In this document: one piece after another, positions 57,244 to 64,000 of the stretch
Numbering within the stretch: the first letter of the stretch is position 1
Layout: every line of letters starts with the position of its first letter
From: an uncultured Psychrobacter sp.
Lineage (GTDB): Bacteria > Pseudomonadota > Gammaproteobacteria > Pseudomonadales > Moraxellaceae
DNA length: 64,000 bases
Direction: 5' to 3'
Assembly: GCF_947488565.1 (NCBI RefSeq)
Contig: NZ_CANKZC010000001.1
Span: forward strand, 310,001 to 374,000
Notes under the pieces: generated by a model
Told to the model about the DNA's origin: nothing
Database searches by the model: none
Seen by the model: the letters and a program-made list of their open reading frames with translations, nothing else
Made by a program: the position numbers and the translations under genes

Positions 57244-59030
57244 CTATATATCTCCTCTTTGGTTACGGCATCACTAATGACCACTTCAACAAAGCTATTT
57301 AAGCTGGCGTGATAACCAAAAACATGAGCCAGTAAATGGGCAAACTGACGGATACTAACACCAGCAAAGTTTTTTTGATTAATGCGAATATCAATCTCGG
57401 TTCCACGCACAAATCCTGGTTGTGGCAAACGTTGAATACGCCGAGCTTTAATGCTGGTCGCAACAGAGACAATGCCTTCAACCAAAAGTTTATTTGAGGC
57501 TGATTGAGTAATGTCGTACAGCGATAGATACTCTTTCATCAGCTCAGCGTCTTGGGCGGCAAGTGATAAAAAGTTTAAACTAATGAGTGATATCAGTCGC
57601 CAGCGCTCTTCACCGGTGTATTCAAAACGTACGGTTCTGGTTGGTTGCTTCAACAATGACAGACTACTAAATCCTGTCATACCCTCACTAAACAGATCAC
57701 CACGACTTTGACCGAACACCACTTGGGCAGGCAAGTCTCTATTGGTGCATAGCAAAGAAGCACTCATACTGACCGCACCTGACAAATCTTCGCGGCTCTT
57801 TTCTACAAACATAATCTGATATTCAAAACCCTGCTTAAATTCAGCCATATCCTTATCACGCTTAATATGATAATAACGACCGTCATCTTGCTGCTCATAA
57901 TGATTCAGCGCATAAAATGGATGATACTCACGCTGTACTAAACGATTATCATTTTGTTTGGACTCTATGACTTTATTGACCTCATAGATTTCATGCTGAA
58001 AGAGCGCGCGGGTATCGGGCACTAAATCATAATAGATGGAACGATGAGTCACTTGAATTGGATTGGCTGCTGTCTTGAATAAGTTTACGACTGGCGTGCA
58101 AAATAGTTTGATACTGCTTGCACTCAGCTGTTGCAGGTTTTTTAGGCGAATAGTGTTCTTTTTATCAAACTTAAAATAACAACGAATCTCAAAACCACTG
58201 CTATCAATTTTTAGCTCAGAGCAAGCATGACCAAGATTTAAGCGTAGAAAGTTAAATTTTTCTGGAAAATAAAAATATTCTTTTAACAAAGCGGAAGCAG
58301 CATTACTCACTCTGTGGGTCGGCAAAATCTGTTGCTCAGGATTGAAGCCAATAATTTCAAACGGACTGCCAACTACTTTATTAACTTGACTACCGTGAAG
58401 ATGGGTTTGTCTAACATCACACCATAGCAAGTCCCATAGGCTAGTACCTTGACTGGCATCTTCATCTATATATAAATCCAGCGAGTGACCCAGTAATGTT
58501 TGATAATCAAAGCTTGGGTTAAGACCTTTAAACTTAATACTAATACAACCATTGAGCAGTCCATGCTGATTGTCATACACTTCTTGATGAGTCTCAAAAC
58601 TGACAGTATCGATCTCTAGTGGTAGCAAGGTAACGTCTTGGGTTGATTGAAACTGACAAGGCGTGCCATTTATTTTTTGGGTAGAGAACGCGGTTTGTTT
58701 AGGTACTAAGACAGCCTCACTCATCGCATTGCCCTGCACACCTAGATTAAATTGAGCGATGGATACTGAAGGGAAAGGTTTAAGATAGTCGGGATACACG
58801 ACTTCCAATAAAGACTCGGTAAAATCTGCGTATGAATCATCCAGCTTTTTATTAATGCGCGCACTAACCAGCGAAAAAGCCTGTATCAACCGTTCGATAT
58901 GCGGATCATCTACCGTATCGTGTCCCATCAATAGCCTATTTGCTATTTTCGGATATTTTTTGGCAAACTCTTTCGACTGCTTATTGAACAAGCTAAGTTC
59001 ATGTTCAAAATAAGGGAGTAGACTGTCCAT
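57207..59030 (-). CDS. tssF: T6SS baseplate protein TssF
   Basis: A 607-aa baseplate wedge protein. The N-terminus MDSLLPYFEHELSLFNKQSKEFAKKYPKIANRL is the classic TssF start (YYNRELxYLRxxGxEFAxxYPKIA type), followed by DPHIERLIQAFSLVSARINKKLDDSYADFTESLLEVVYPDYLKPFPSVSIAQF. The C-terminal part includes RGTEIDIRINQKNFAGVSIRQFAHLLAHVFGYHASLNSF. Length is normal. 54 nt separate it from tssE. Confidence 0.94.
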   Translation of the reverse strand: MDSLLPYFEHELSLFNKQSKEFAKKYPKIANRLLMGHDTVDDPHIERLIQAFSLVSARINKKLDDSYADFTESLLEVVYPDYLKPFPSVSIAQFNLGVQGNAMSEAVLVPKQTAFSTQKINGTPCQFQSTQDVTLLPLEIDTVSFETHQEVYDNQHGLLNGCISIKFKGLNPSFDYQTLLGHSLDLYIDEDASQGTSLWDLLWCDVRQTHLHGSQVNKVVGSPFEIIGFNPEQQILPTHRVSNAASALLKEYFYFPEKFNFLRLNLGHACSELKIDSSGFEIRCYFKFDKKNTIRLKNLQQLSASSIKLFCTPVVNLFKTAANPIQVTHRSIYYDLVPDTRALFQHEIYEVNKVIESKQNDNRLVQREYHPFYALNHYEQQDDGRYYHIKRDKDMAEFKQGFEYQIMFVEKSREDLSGAVSMSASLLCTNRDLPAQVVFGQSRGDLFSEGMTGFSSLSLLKQPTRTVRFEYTGEERWRLISLISLNFLSLAAQDAELMKEYLSLYDITQSASNKLLVEGIVSVATSIKARRIQRLPQPGFVRGTEIDIRINQKNFAGVSIRQFAHLLAHVFGYHASLNSFVEVVISDAVTKEEIYRCQPRSGLSPLI

Positions 59031-59084
59031 GGTGCCTCAATATATTTATCGCTGCTATATATGCAGATTTAACTGTGACATAGT

Positions 59085-59576
59085 TTATTTTATTAAGTAA
59101 CGTTGAGAGCTTGGTTCAAAGAACGCATCGAAACTGACCATCTCTTGTGCTGGGTAAACTTTCAGTAAGGCTTCAATAGAAAAACAAAGCTGATTAACAT
59201 CTACAGCACCAATATCCAGAGAAACTCTAACGTTTTTTAAACGGGTGTCTTGTTGCTCCACTGTTTGTGCGATTTGACGACAAATATAATCGCAATCCGC
59301 TGGATTGGCACTACTTAGTCCGACAAAGTCCAGTATTCCGAAATTCAAAATAGATGAGCGCACATGTTTATATTCTTGCAGCTTACCGGACACCACACAG
59401 CGCGTATTCAATAAAGACTCCAAGTCTTGTGCAACAGAAGATTTTAACTCCTCAATATTTAGACGACGCACAACAAGCTCATGCGCTAATTGACGAGGCT
59501 GGTCATCAAATAACTGTTCAAATAAGTTTGGACGAAACCCGATTTCTTTATTAGATGCTTTAGCAGCGTAATTCAT
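59085..59576 (-). CDS. tssE: T6SS baseplate protein TssE (gp25-like)
   Basis: A 163-aa gp25-like lysozyme-domain baseplate protein. The family start is visible in RPNLFEQLFDD, with LNIEELKSSVAQDLESLLNTR, ILNFGILDFVGLS and LKNVRVSLDIG. The start at 59576 (MNYAAKASNKE) is chosen. The open frame reaches 59645 by a GTG and would add a false hydrophobic N-terminus (LYLGLSFLFFTIGM), but that extra DNA is the hcp terminator hairpin. AGGA lies 12 nt upstream; ATG at 59588 is the other option. Confidence 0.87.
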   Translation of the reverse strand: MNYAAKASNKEIGFRPNLFEQLFDDQPRQLAHELVVRRLNIEELKSSVAQDLESLLNTRCVVSGKLQEYKHVRSSILNFGILDFVGLSSANPADCDYICRQIAQTVEQQDTRLKNVRVSLDIGAVDVNQLCFSIEALLKVYPAQEMVSFDAFFEPSSQRYLIK

Positions 59577-59604
59577 TAATACAGTCATTCCTATCGTAAA
59601 AAAT

Positions 59605-59638
59605 AAAAAAGAAAGGCCTAAATATAAACCTTTCTTTT
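59605..59638 (-). terminator. Terminator/attenuator after hcp
   Basis: On the minus strand AAAAGAAAGG (from 59638) pairs with CCTTTCTTTT (to 59607), loop 12 nt, then a T-run. It sits between hcp and tssE and would let hcp be made in excess of the baseplate genes. Confidence 0.8.
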
Positions 59639-59676
59639 TAATCACAATACATCCATATCACGTAAAACTACCGACC

Positions 59677-60180
59677 TTAAGCGGTATACGTGGCAGTATT
59701 GTTAGCCAGCGACCACTTCTTAGTCACAGCACCTTTAGCAGTACCATCGATATCTTGTTGCGTGTAAGTCCACTCAACGGCGGCATACTTGATACCGACT
59801 TTTTCAATAGGTACGCCTTCAGAACGGACAGTAGGCTCAACACTAGCGATAAGCGCATGTTTAAGCTTCACTTCAAGATATTTGACGCGCTTATCACCAT
59901 TAGCACGATAAAAATCAATTTGAATTTCATCAAAAGTATAACCAGCTGAACACGCTTCCCATAGCTTAGGGCTAGTAGAATCCAAATCTTTCATAAACGT
60001 CATGTCAGCATGCTCACAACGCTCAGAGGTGTGACCACCAACACTACTGGCTGTCGCTGACTTTGGTTGACGGATCAAATGGTCCCAGGTATTTACTTCA
60101 AGCCAGCCTTTATGCTCGCTATCACGAGACTCGCCGTCAATCTTGTATTTACCACGGAACTGAATATAAATGTCTTTCAT
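59677..60180 (-). CDS. hcp: T6SS tube protein Hcp (TssD)
   Basis: A 167-aa Hcp, the hexameric ring of the inner tube and a chaperone/carrier for cargo. MKDIYIQFRGKYKIDGESRDSEHKGWLEVNTWDHLI is the typical start, followed by SERCEHADMTFMKDLDSTSPKLWEACSAG and VKLKHALIASVEPTVRSEGVPIEKVGIKYAAVEWTYTQQD. No C-terminal toxin extension. It lies 54 nt downstream of tssC. Confidence 0.95.
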   Translation of the reverse strand: MKDIYIQFRGKYKIDGESRDSEHKGWLEVNTWDHLIRQPKSATASSVGGHTSERCEHADMTFMKDLDSTSPKLWEACSAGYTFDEIQIDFYRANGDKRVKYLEVKLKHALIASVEPTVRSEGVPIEKVGIKYAAVEWTYTQQDIDGTAKGAVTKKWSLANNTATYTA

Positions 60181-60234
60181 ATCACATACCTTGTTTTGAG
60201 AAGTTTAAACTTAACGTTGGATTTTAATAAACGA

Positions 60235-61725
60235 TTAGCTGTTGCTAGACTGCGGTAGTTGAGTGACCAAACGCAAAGAAACAGACAATTCGTCAAGTTG
60301 AAAGTGTGGTCTCAAAAAGACCACTGACTTGTAGACGCCAGGTTTACCTGGCACTTCTACAACTTGTACAGAAGCTTCGCGCAATGGGTACTGGGCTTTT
60401 GCTTCTTGAGAGGCGCCGTCGTCTAGCAAGACATAACGAGAAATCCAGTCGTTCAAAAACGACTCAACATTACCAGGCGATAAAAAGCTACCAACCTTAT
60501 CGCGCATCATCGCTTTTAGGTAATGGGCAATACGTGATACTGCCATGATATATTGTAGTTGGGTCGATAACACAGCGTTGGCATTAGCATCATCGTTTTG
60601 ATAAGTTTTGGCTTTTTGTACTGATTGCGCACCAAAAAAGGCCGCATAATTGGTATTTTTGCAATGGACTAATGGAATAAAACCTAAATCGCTCAGCTCT
60701 TTTTCACGGCGATCAGTGATAGATATCTCGGTGGGACATTTAAGTGCCAAATCACCATCATCGGTTTTAAAAGTGTGGACAGGTAACCCTTCAACTAAGC
60801 CGCCGCCTTCAACGCCGCGGATAGCTGCGCACCAGCGATAATCTGAAAAAGCAGCGGTCAGACGCGATGCAAATGCATAAGCGGCATTCACCCATAGATA
60901 GTCGCTATGATCATTACCCGAGACTTCTTCTGTAAAGTTAAAACCTTCAACCACTGTCCCTTCTTTTGGGTCATAAGGCAGACGCCCTAAAAATCTAGGC
61001 ACCGTAAGAGCCACGTAACGTGCATCTTCTGACTGTCTAAAAGCACGCCAGCGTATGTATTCTGCCGTTTCAAATATTTTGGATAAATCTCTAGGGCGTC
61101 CAATGTCAGTAAATGAATCTAATCCAAACATCTCAGCTGAGGCAGCCGATACAAATGGTGCATGAGAAGCTGCTGCCACATGAGACAATTGCTCAAGCAG
61201 ATACATATCGGAGTTTTGGCGAGTAAATTCAAAGTCACCAACGATTGCTGCATAGGGTTCGCCGCCAAAACTACCGAACTCTTCTTCATATATCTTTTTG
61301 AACAACGTGCTTTGATCAAAATCTATCGAAGATTGAAAGTCTTTGGTAAGCTCGCGCTTTGTGGTGTTCATCATGCGTATCTTAAGCATGGATTCTGATG
61401 GCGTTTGGCTACATAGATAATGTAGACCGCGCCAGCTAGATTCTAGCTTCTGAAACTCAGGAGCATGCATAACCGTAGTCAACTGCTTAGAGATCAGCGC
61501 ATCAATCTGAGCAATACGCGCGTCAATTGATGCCGATAAATTATCTGATAATGTTACTGTGCCTTGCATAACTTCATTGGCCAGCTCTGCGATTTGCGAC
61601 TTCGCGCGGTTCTTTTCATCATCGGACTTGGCAACGTTACTTTTATTGACGATTTCTTCGAGTAAGTCGTAGCTTTCATTATTCAACGAATCGGTTGCTA
61701 TGTTCTGCTGGGCTTGGGCACTCAT
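60235..61725 (-). CDS. tssC: T6SS sheath large subunit TssC
   Basis: A 496-aa sheath protein that copolymerises with TssB. Visible family blocks: ARIAQIDALISKQLTTVMHAPEFQKLESSWRGLHYL, GGEPYAAIVGDFEF, AAASHAPFVSAASAEMFGLDSF, FRQSEDARYVALTVPRFLGRLPY, WVNAAYAFASRLTAAFSDYRWCAAIRGVEGGG, and the C-terminal YPLREASVQVVEVPGKPGVYKSVVFLRPHFQLDELSVSLRLV. Only 3 nt from tssB. Confidence 0.96.
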   Translation of the reverse strand: MSAQAQQNIATDSLNNESYDLLEEIVNKSNVAKSDDEKNRAKSQIAELANEVMQGTVTLSDNLSASIDARIAQIDALISKQLTTVMHAPEFQKLESSWRGLHYLCSQTPSESMLKIRMMNTTKRELTKDFQSSIDFDQSTLFKKIYEEEFGSFGGEPYAAIVGDFEFTRQNSDMYLLEQLSHVAAASHAPFVSAASAEMFGLDSFTDIGRPRDLSKIFETAEYIRWRAFRQSEDARYVALTVPRFLGRLPYDPKEGTVVEGFNFTEEVSGNDHSDYLWVNAAYAFASRLTAAFSDYRWCAAIRGVEGGGLVEGLPVHTFKTDDGDLALKCPTEISITDRREKELSDLGFIPLVHCKNTNYAAFFGAQSVQKAKTYQNDDANANAVLSTQLQYIMAVSRIAHYLKAMMRDKVGSFLSPGNVESFLNDWISRYVLLDDGASQEAKAQYPLREASVQVVEVPGKPGVYKSVVFLRPHFQLDELSVSLRLVTQLPQSSNS

Positions 61726-61728
61726 CGT

Positions 61729-62241
61729 TTAATCCTCACCGTCAGTTTGATTTTGTTCGGCCATTTTTTTGACTTGCTCAGTATTTTTAAGCACATCATC
61801 CAACAGATCTTCAAGTTTTTCATTAGCCGAAATCTTATTGCGTAAGTCTGCCAATCGATCTCGTGCCTGTACCAACTGTTTTAACGGCTCAATCTGATCG
61901 GCCACAGCTTCAGGACGAAAATCGTCGATACTATTAAATGCTAAATCAACCGCAAATTCGCCACCTGTGTCACTCAAATCATTCTGAACTCTAAAGGTCG
62001 CGCGCGGCGCTAGTCCTGACATTACCTCGTCGAAAGTATCCAAATCTACTTCAACAAACTTCTTGTCTTTAAAGCGCGGTTGTTCAAGCGTAGAGTCACC
62101 TGAGAACTCACCCAGCACGCCAACAACAAAGGGAATCTCCTTAGTTTCGATCGCATCGCCAACTTCGACGTCATAAGTAAGATGTACTCGAGGAGCACGT
62201 ACTTTTGCTAGTTTCTTTTGCACACTGTCTTGCTTTGCCAT
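61729..62241 (-). CDS. tssB: T6SS sheath small subunit TssB
   Basis: A 170-aa sheath protein. Starts MAKQDSVQKKLAKVRAPRVHLTYDVEVGDA, then KEIPFVVGVLGEFSG, FVEVDLDTFDEVMSGLAPRATFRVQN, and SIDDFRPEAVADQIEPLKQLVQARDRLADLRNKI. The C-terminal helix (KNTEQVKKMAEQNQ) is as expected for contact with TssC. First structural gene of the T6SS run in this window. Confidence 0.95.
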   Translation of the reverse strand: MAKQDSVQKKLAKVRAPRVHLTYDVEVGDAIETKEIPFVVGVLGEFSGDSTLEQPRFKDKKFVEVDLDTFDEVMSGLAPRATFRVQNDLSDTGGEFAVDLAFNSIDDFRPEAVADQIEPLKQLVQARDRLADLRNKISANEKLEDLLDDVLKNTEQVKKMAEQNQTDGED

Positions 62242-62262
62242 AATAAGTTACCTCAGCAATTG

Positions 62263-62997
62263 CTATTTTGAACGTACATTTTTAAATGGGTCAGTAGCTA
62301 TAGAAGGACTACTTTTAGAGGGAGACTGCTTTTTGACGGGTTTGGTAGGAGCGCGCCTTTGTTTCACTGCTGCTTGTCTTTTGACAGGAGAAGCTTTTTT
62401 CTTAACGGATGTACGGCGCTGTTTTCTCGATTTAGTCTTGTTTTTTACCGCTCTTGGCTTTATGACAGGCGCTGGTGGTTTTGGTAAAGACTCATCGTAA
62501 TTAAAACCGTAGATCTCACCGTAGATTTTGCTAAGAGCATGCTGATATTCTTTTAAAAAGTCTGCATCAACCTCATCAGTTAAGTAGTCTGATTGCAATT
62601 GCTTTTGAGAGACGATAGCACTGCTATTTAAGAGTATCTTTTTAAGCTTGGCAGTGCTGTGACCCAGATTGATTGCTTCGCTTGCTGTATAGACAGCATA
62701 AGCAGGATAGCCATTATTGTAATAAATCTGTGCCAAAATCTCCCATGCTAAAGAGTCATTTGGGTTGACTGACAGTCTGTGATTTAGGTCTGAAACTAAT
62801 TGATGCAGCTGCGGTGATCTTGCATCAGCATTTTTAAGCTTAGCGAATTGATTAATAACGCTTGAGCCTGGATCTTTTTCTTGTATGACAAGCTCACTAT
62901 GTGCTGTACCTATAGCAGTACCCATAATAAGCAGACCCGAAAAGACAGCTTTAGGCAGCTTGAAACTAACTTTTATCCTGCTTTTGATACTGTTCAT
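62263..62997 (-). CDS. Exported TPR-like protein with basic C-terminus, T6SS-linked
   Basis: A 244-aa protein with an N-terminal signal-type segment (about 15-35, AVFSGLLIMGTAIGTAHS), a TPR-like helical region (about 60-110: LNHRLSVNPNDSLAWEILAQIYYNNGYPAYAVYTASEAINLG) and a Lys/Arg-rich tail (about 175-230, KNKTKSRKQRRTSVKKKASPVKRQ) suited to binding peptidoglycan, LPS or nucleic acid. It lies 22 nt upstream of tssB, so it is probably in the same operon. I do not recognise a named family; Acinetobacter T6SS loci also carry TPR-type accessory proteins. Confidence 0.68.
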   Translation of the reverse strand: MNSIKSRIKVSFKLPKAVFSGLLIMGTAIGTAHSELVIQEKDPGSSVINQFAKLKNADARSPQLHQLVSDLNHRLSVNPNDSLAWEILAQIYYNNGYPAYAVYTASEAINLGHSTAKLKKILLNSSAIVSQKQLQSDYLTDEVDADFLKEYQHALSKIYGEIYGFNYDESLPKPPAPVIKPRAVKNKTKSRKQRRTSVKKKASPVKRQAAVKQRRAPTKPVKKQSPSKSSPSIATDPFKNVRSK

Positions 62998-63074
62998 TGT
63001 AAGTCGTTACTCGCTATTATTAGTATTGGATTGATGCACCTGTTTACTCAAGAGTGGTTTAACCAAAGGATGGT

Positions 63075-63536
63075 TTACTCCGAGGTATTAATTAAGGTGG
63101 TCATACTGGTTAAAGCATCTTTAAACGTAGCCTTATCGTGACTACTCATCAATGCATTGTTATGGTAAGCATCAATATTAAGCTGCATTACCTTAACAGA
63201 CGACAACATTGCAATTTGACGAGCCTCCACAATCTGATTGTCGATACTGAGCGCTTCATTAGCCGCTCTCAATGCTCGCGAGTAGTTCTTTGACTCATAG
63301 TTGGTTTTGGCTATAGTCATCCATGCTTCTATGCTACTTTCATTCAAACTTTCAGCCTTGGTAGCACCAGTCAAATAAACGGGTGAAGGGCTACTTAACT
63401 GTTTAACTGTTGGCGGGCTAATAGTATGTTGGCTAACTTTAGTGCTTTTGCCACAGCCTGTAGTCATGACGGAGGCAATAAGAGCTATAGACAACAAATT
63501 TAATTTGGTAAGCCTAGTACGATGAATAATGTTCAT
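63075..63536 (-). CDS. TPR-like lipoprotein, T6SS-linked
   Basis: A 153-aa lipoprotein: signal LSIALIASVMTTGC gives lipidation at Cys28. After a Ser/Thr/Pro-rich spacer a TPR-like pair follows (about 70-105: AWMTIAKTNYESKNYSRALRAANEALSID) and ends in helical sequence. It lies 78 nt upstream of the basic TPR-like protein and heads the minus-strand run into the T6SS operon. It could take the place of an outer-membrane accessory factor but does not have the beta-sandwich pattern of TssJ, so it is not called TssJ. Confidence 0.65.
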   Translation of the reverse strand: MNIIHRTRLTKLNLLSIALIASVMTTGCGKSTKVSQHTISPPTVKQLSSPSPVYLTGATKAESLNESSIEAWMTIAKTNYESKNYSRALRAANEALSIDNQIVEARQIAMLSSVKVMQLNIDAYHNNALMSSHDKATFKDALTSMTTLINTSE

Positions 63537-63648
63537 AAATATAGTGTCACCAAAATTTTAAAATAATGGAATTGGAACAATAATTTGCTAAGATATGCGC
63601 CAATAGTGAACAAATAATTGTTAATAGTAAAGCAAATTATACATGTAG

Positions 63649-63676
63649 TTGACAATATTTCAATAATAAGTAAAAT
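63649..63676 (+). promoter_or_regulatory. Candidate plus-strand promoter
   Basis: TTGACA (63649-63654), 16 nt, TAAAAT (63671-63676). No ORF begins within the next 320 nt, so the product is either a small RNA or a gene past the window. Confidence 0.4.
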
Positions 63677-63905
63677 ATTATTGATAAATACTTGTCTATT
63701 TCTTTATTTTAAAGGCTTAATTGTAATTATAATCTATAGCTACAGGTAATCTTTTGGGACTATAATCTACCTTTCATCGTCTATTTCGACCATTGATATT
63801 TTTGTAGAGCACGCCCACCCTCTGCTTTTTGATGTTTTTTAAGAAAAAAGCACGAGTACGATTCCTAAATTATTATACTAAAGTTTGGTTTGATAATTTT
63901 TAATT

Positions 63906-63919
63906 TGAACGAATGTTCA
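63906..63919. promoter_or_regulatory. Inverted repeat, possible TetR-type operator
   Basis: TGAAC GAAT GTTCA: 5-bp arms with a 4-nt centre, in the size range of TetR-family operators. No regulator gene is in view. Confidence 0.3.
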
Positions 63920-64000
63920 TTTTATATTAGGCATATAGAATAAGGCTCATAGATAACAAATCTGTAATCGATTTTTTTTTGCAACCAGACAAAGATGAAA

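Larger units (their letters stand above)
63537..64000. other. AT-rich regulatory region upstream of the T6SS operon
   Basis: 464 nt with no supported gene. It must contain the T6SS promoter (minus strand), for which no clear box pair stands out. It also holds a plus-strand promoter-like pair (63649-63676) and an inverted repeat (63906-63919), which suggest a further transcript reading to the right, out of the window. Confidence 0.5.

Noticed and set aside
63075..63536. TssJ lipoprotein
   Set aside because: It is a lipoprotein beside T6SS genes, but its body is TPR-like and helical, not the beta-sandwich of TssJ.
1..64000. CRISPR array, insertion sequence or prophage
   Set aside because: No regularly spaced repeats, transposase, integrase or phage structural genes other than the T6SS were seen.

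Overview
The window looks like chromosomal DNA of a Psychrobacter-like gammaproteobacterium (Moraxellaceae). This rests on moderate to low GC, the gene content (ntrBC, gyrA, waaA, rsmE, cmoM, fbpABC) and a recurring habit of adding Ser/Asp/Lys/Asn/Gln-rich low-complexity stretches to conserved enzymes (RimO, NtrC, WaaA, ClpV, GyrA). No database search was possible, so the genus is an inference.

Layout. Positions 1-28400 are mostly housekeeping: partial rimO, ntrB-ntrC, tRNA-Leu(TAG), a Ser/Thr kinase-like protein, a DUF815-type ATPase, ribonuclease Z, a GST, two tandem RarD-type membrane transporters, gyrA, a lipoprotein hydrolase, cmoM, an fbpABC-type ferric iron ABC transporter behind a predicted Fur box, rsmE, waaA, a Sel1-repeat protein and a cardiolipin synthase. 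A tRNA-Val/tRNA-Asp pair with a near-consensus promoter follows (28649-29105).

Positions 29232-37264 hold a compact catabolic island. A GntR/FCD regulator and a carboxymuconolactone decarboxylase-like protein are divergent from a DUF1185 protein, an alpha/beta hydrolase, a flavin reductase, an LLM-type monooxygenase, an aldehyde dehydrogenase and a BCCT transporter. The set resembles the trigonelline (N-methylnicotinate) degradation genes of Acinetobacter. The aldehyde dehydrogenase reading frame is broken by an apparent 2-nt deletion at about 34667. A 14-bp palindrome in the divergent promoter region is the likely GntR operator.

Positions 39188-63536 are a type VI secretion locus on the minus strand: two TPR-like accessory proteins, tssB, tssC, hcp, tssE, tssF, tssG, clpV, tssA and vgrG. 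It continues into a VasX-like toxin cassette: a DUF4123 chaperone, a 1128-aa pore-forming-type effector, three tandem immunity-like membrane proteins with nearly identical 3' ends, an orphan C-terminal piece of the effector, a fourth, diverged immunity-like gene, and a decayed vgrG fragment. This end reads as a recombining toxin/immunity archive and is the most interesting part of the window. tssJ, tssK, tssL and tssM are not present, so the membrane complex and baseplate linker must be encoded elsewhere.
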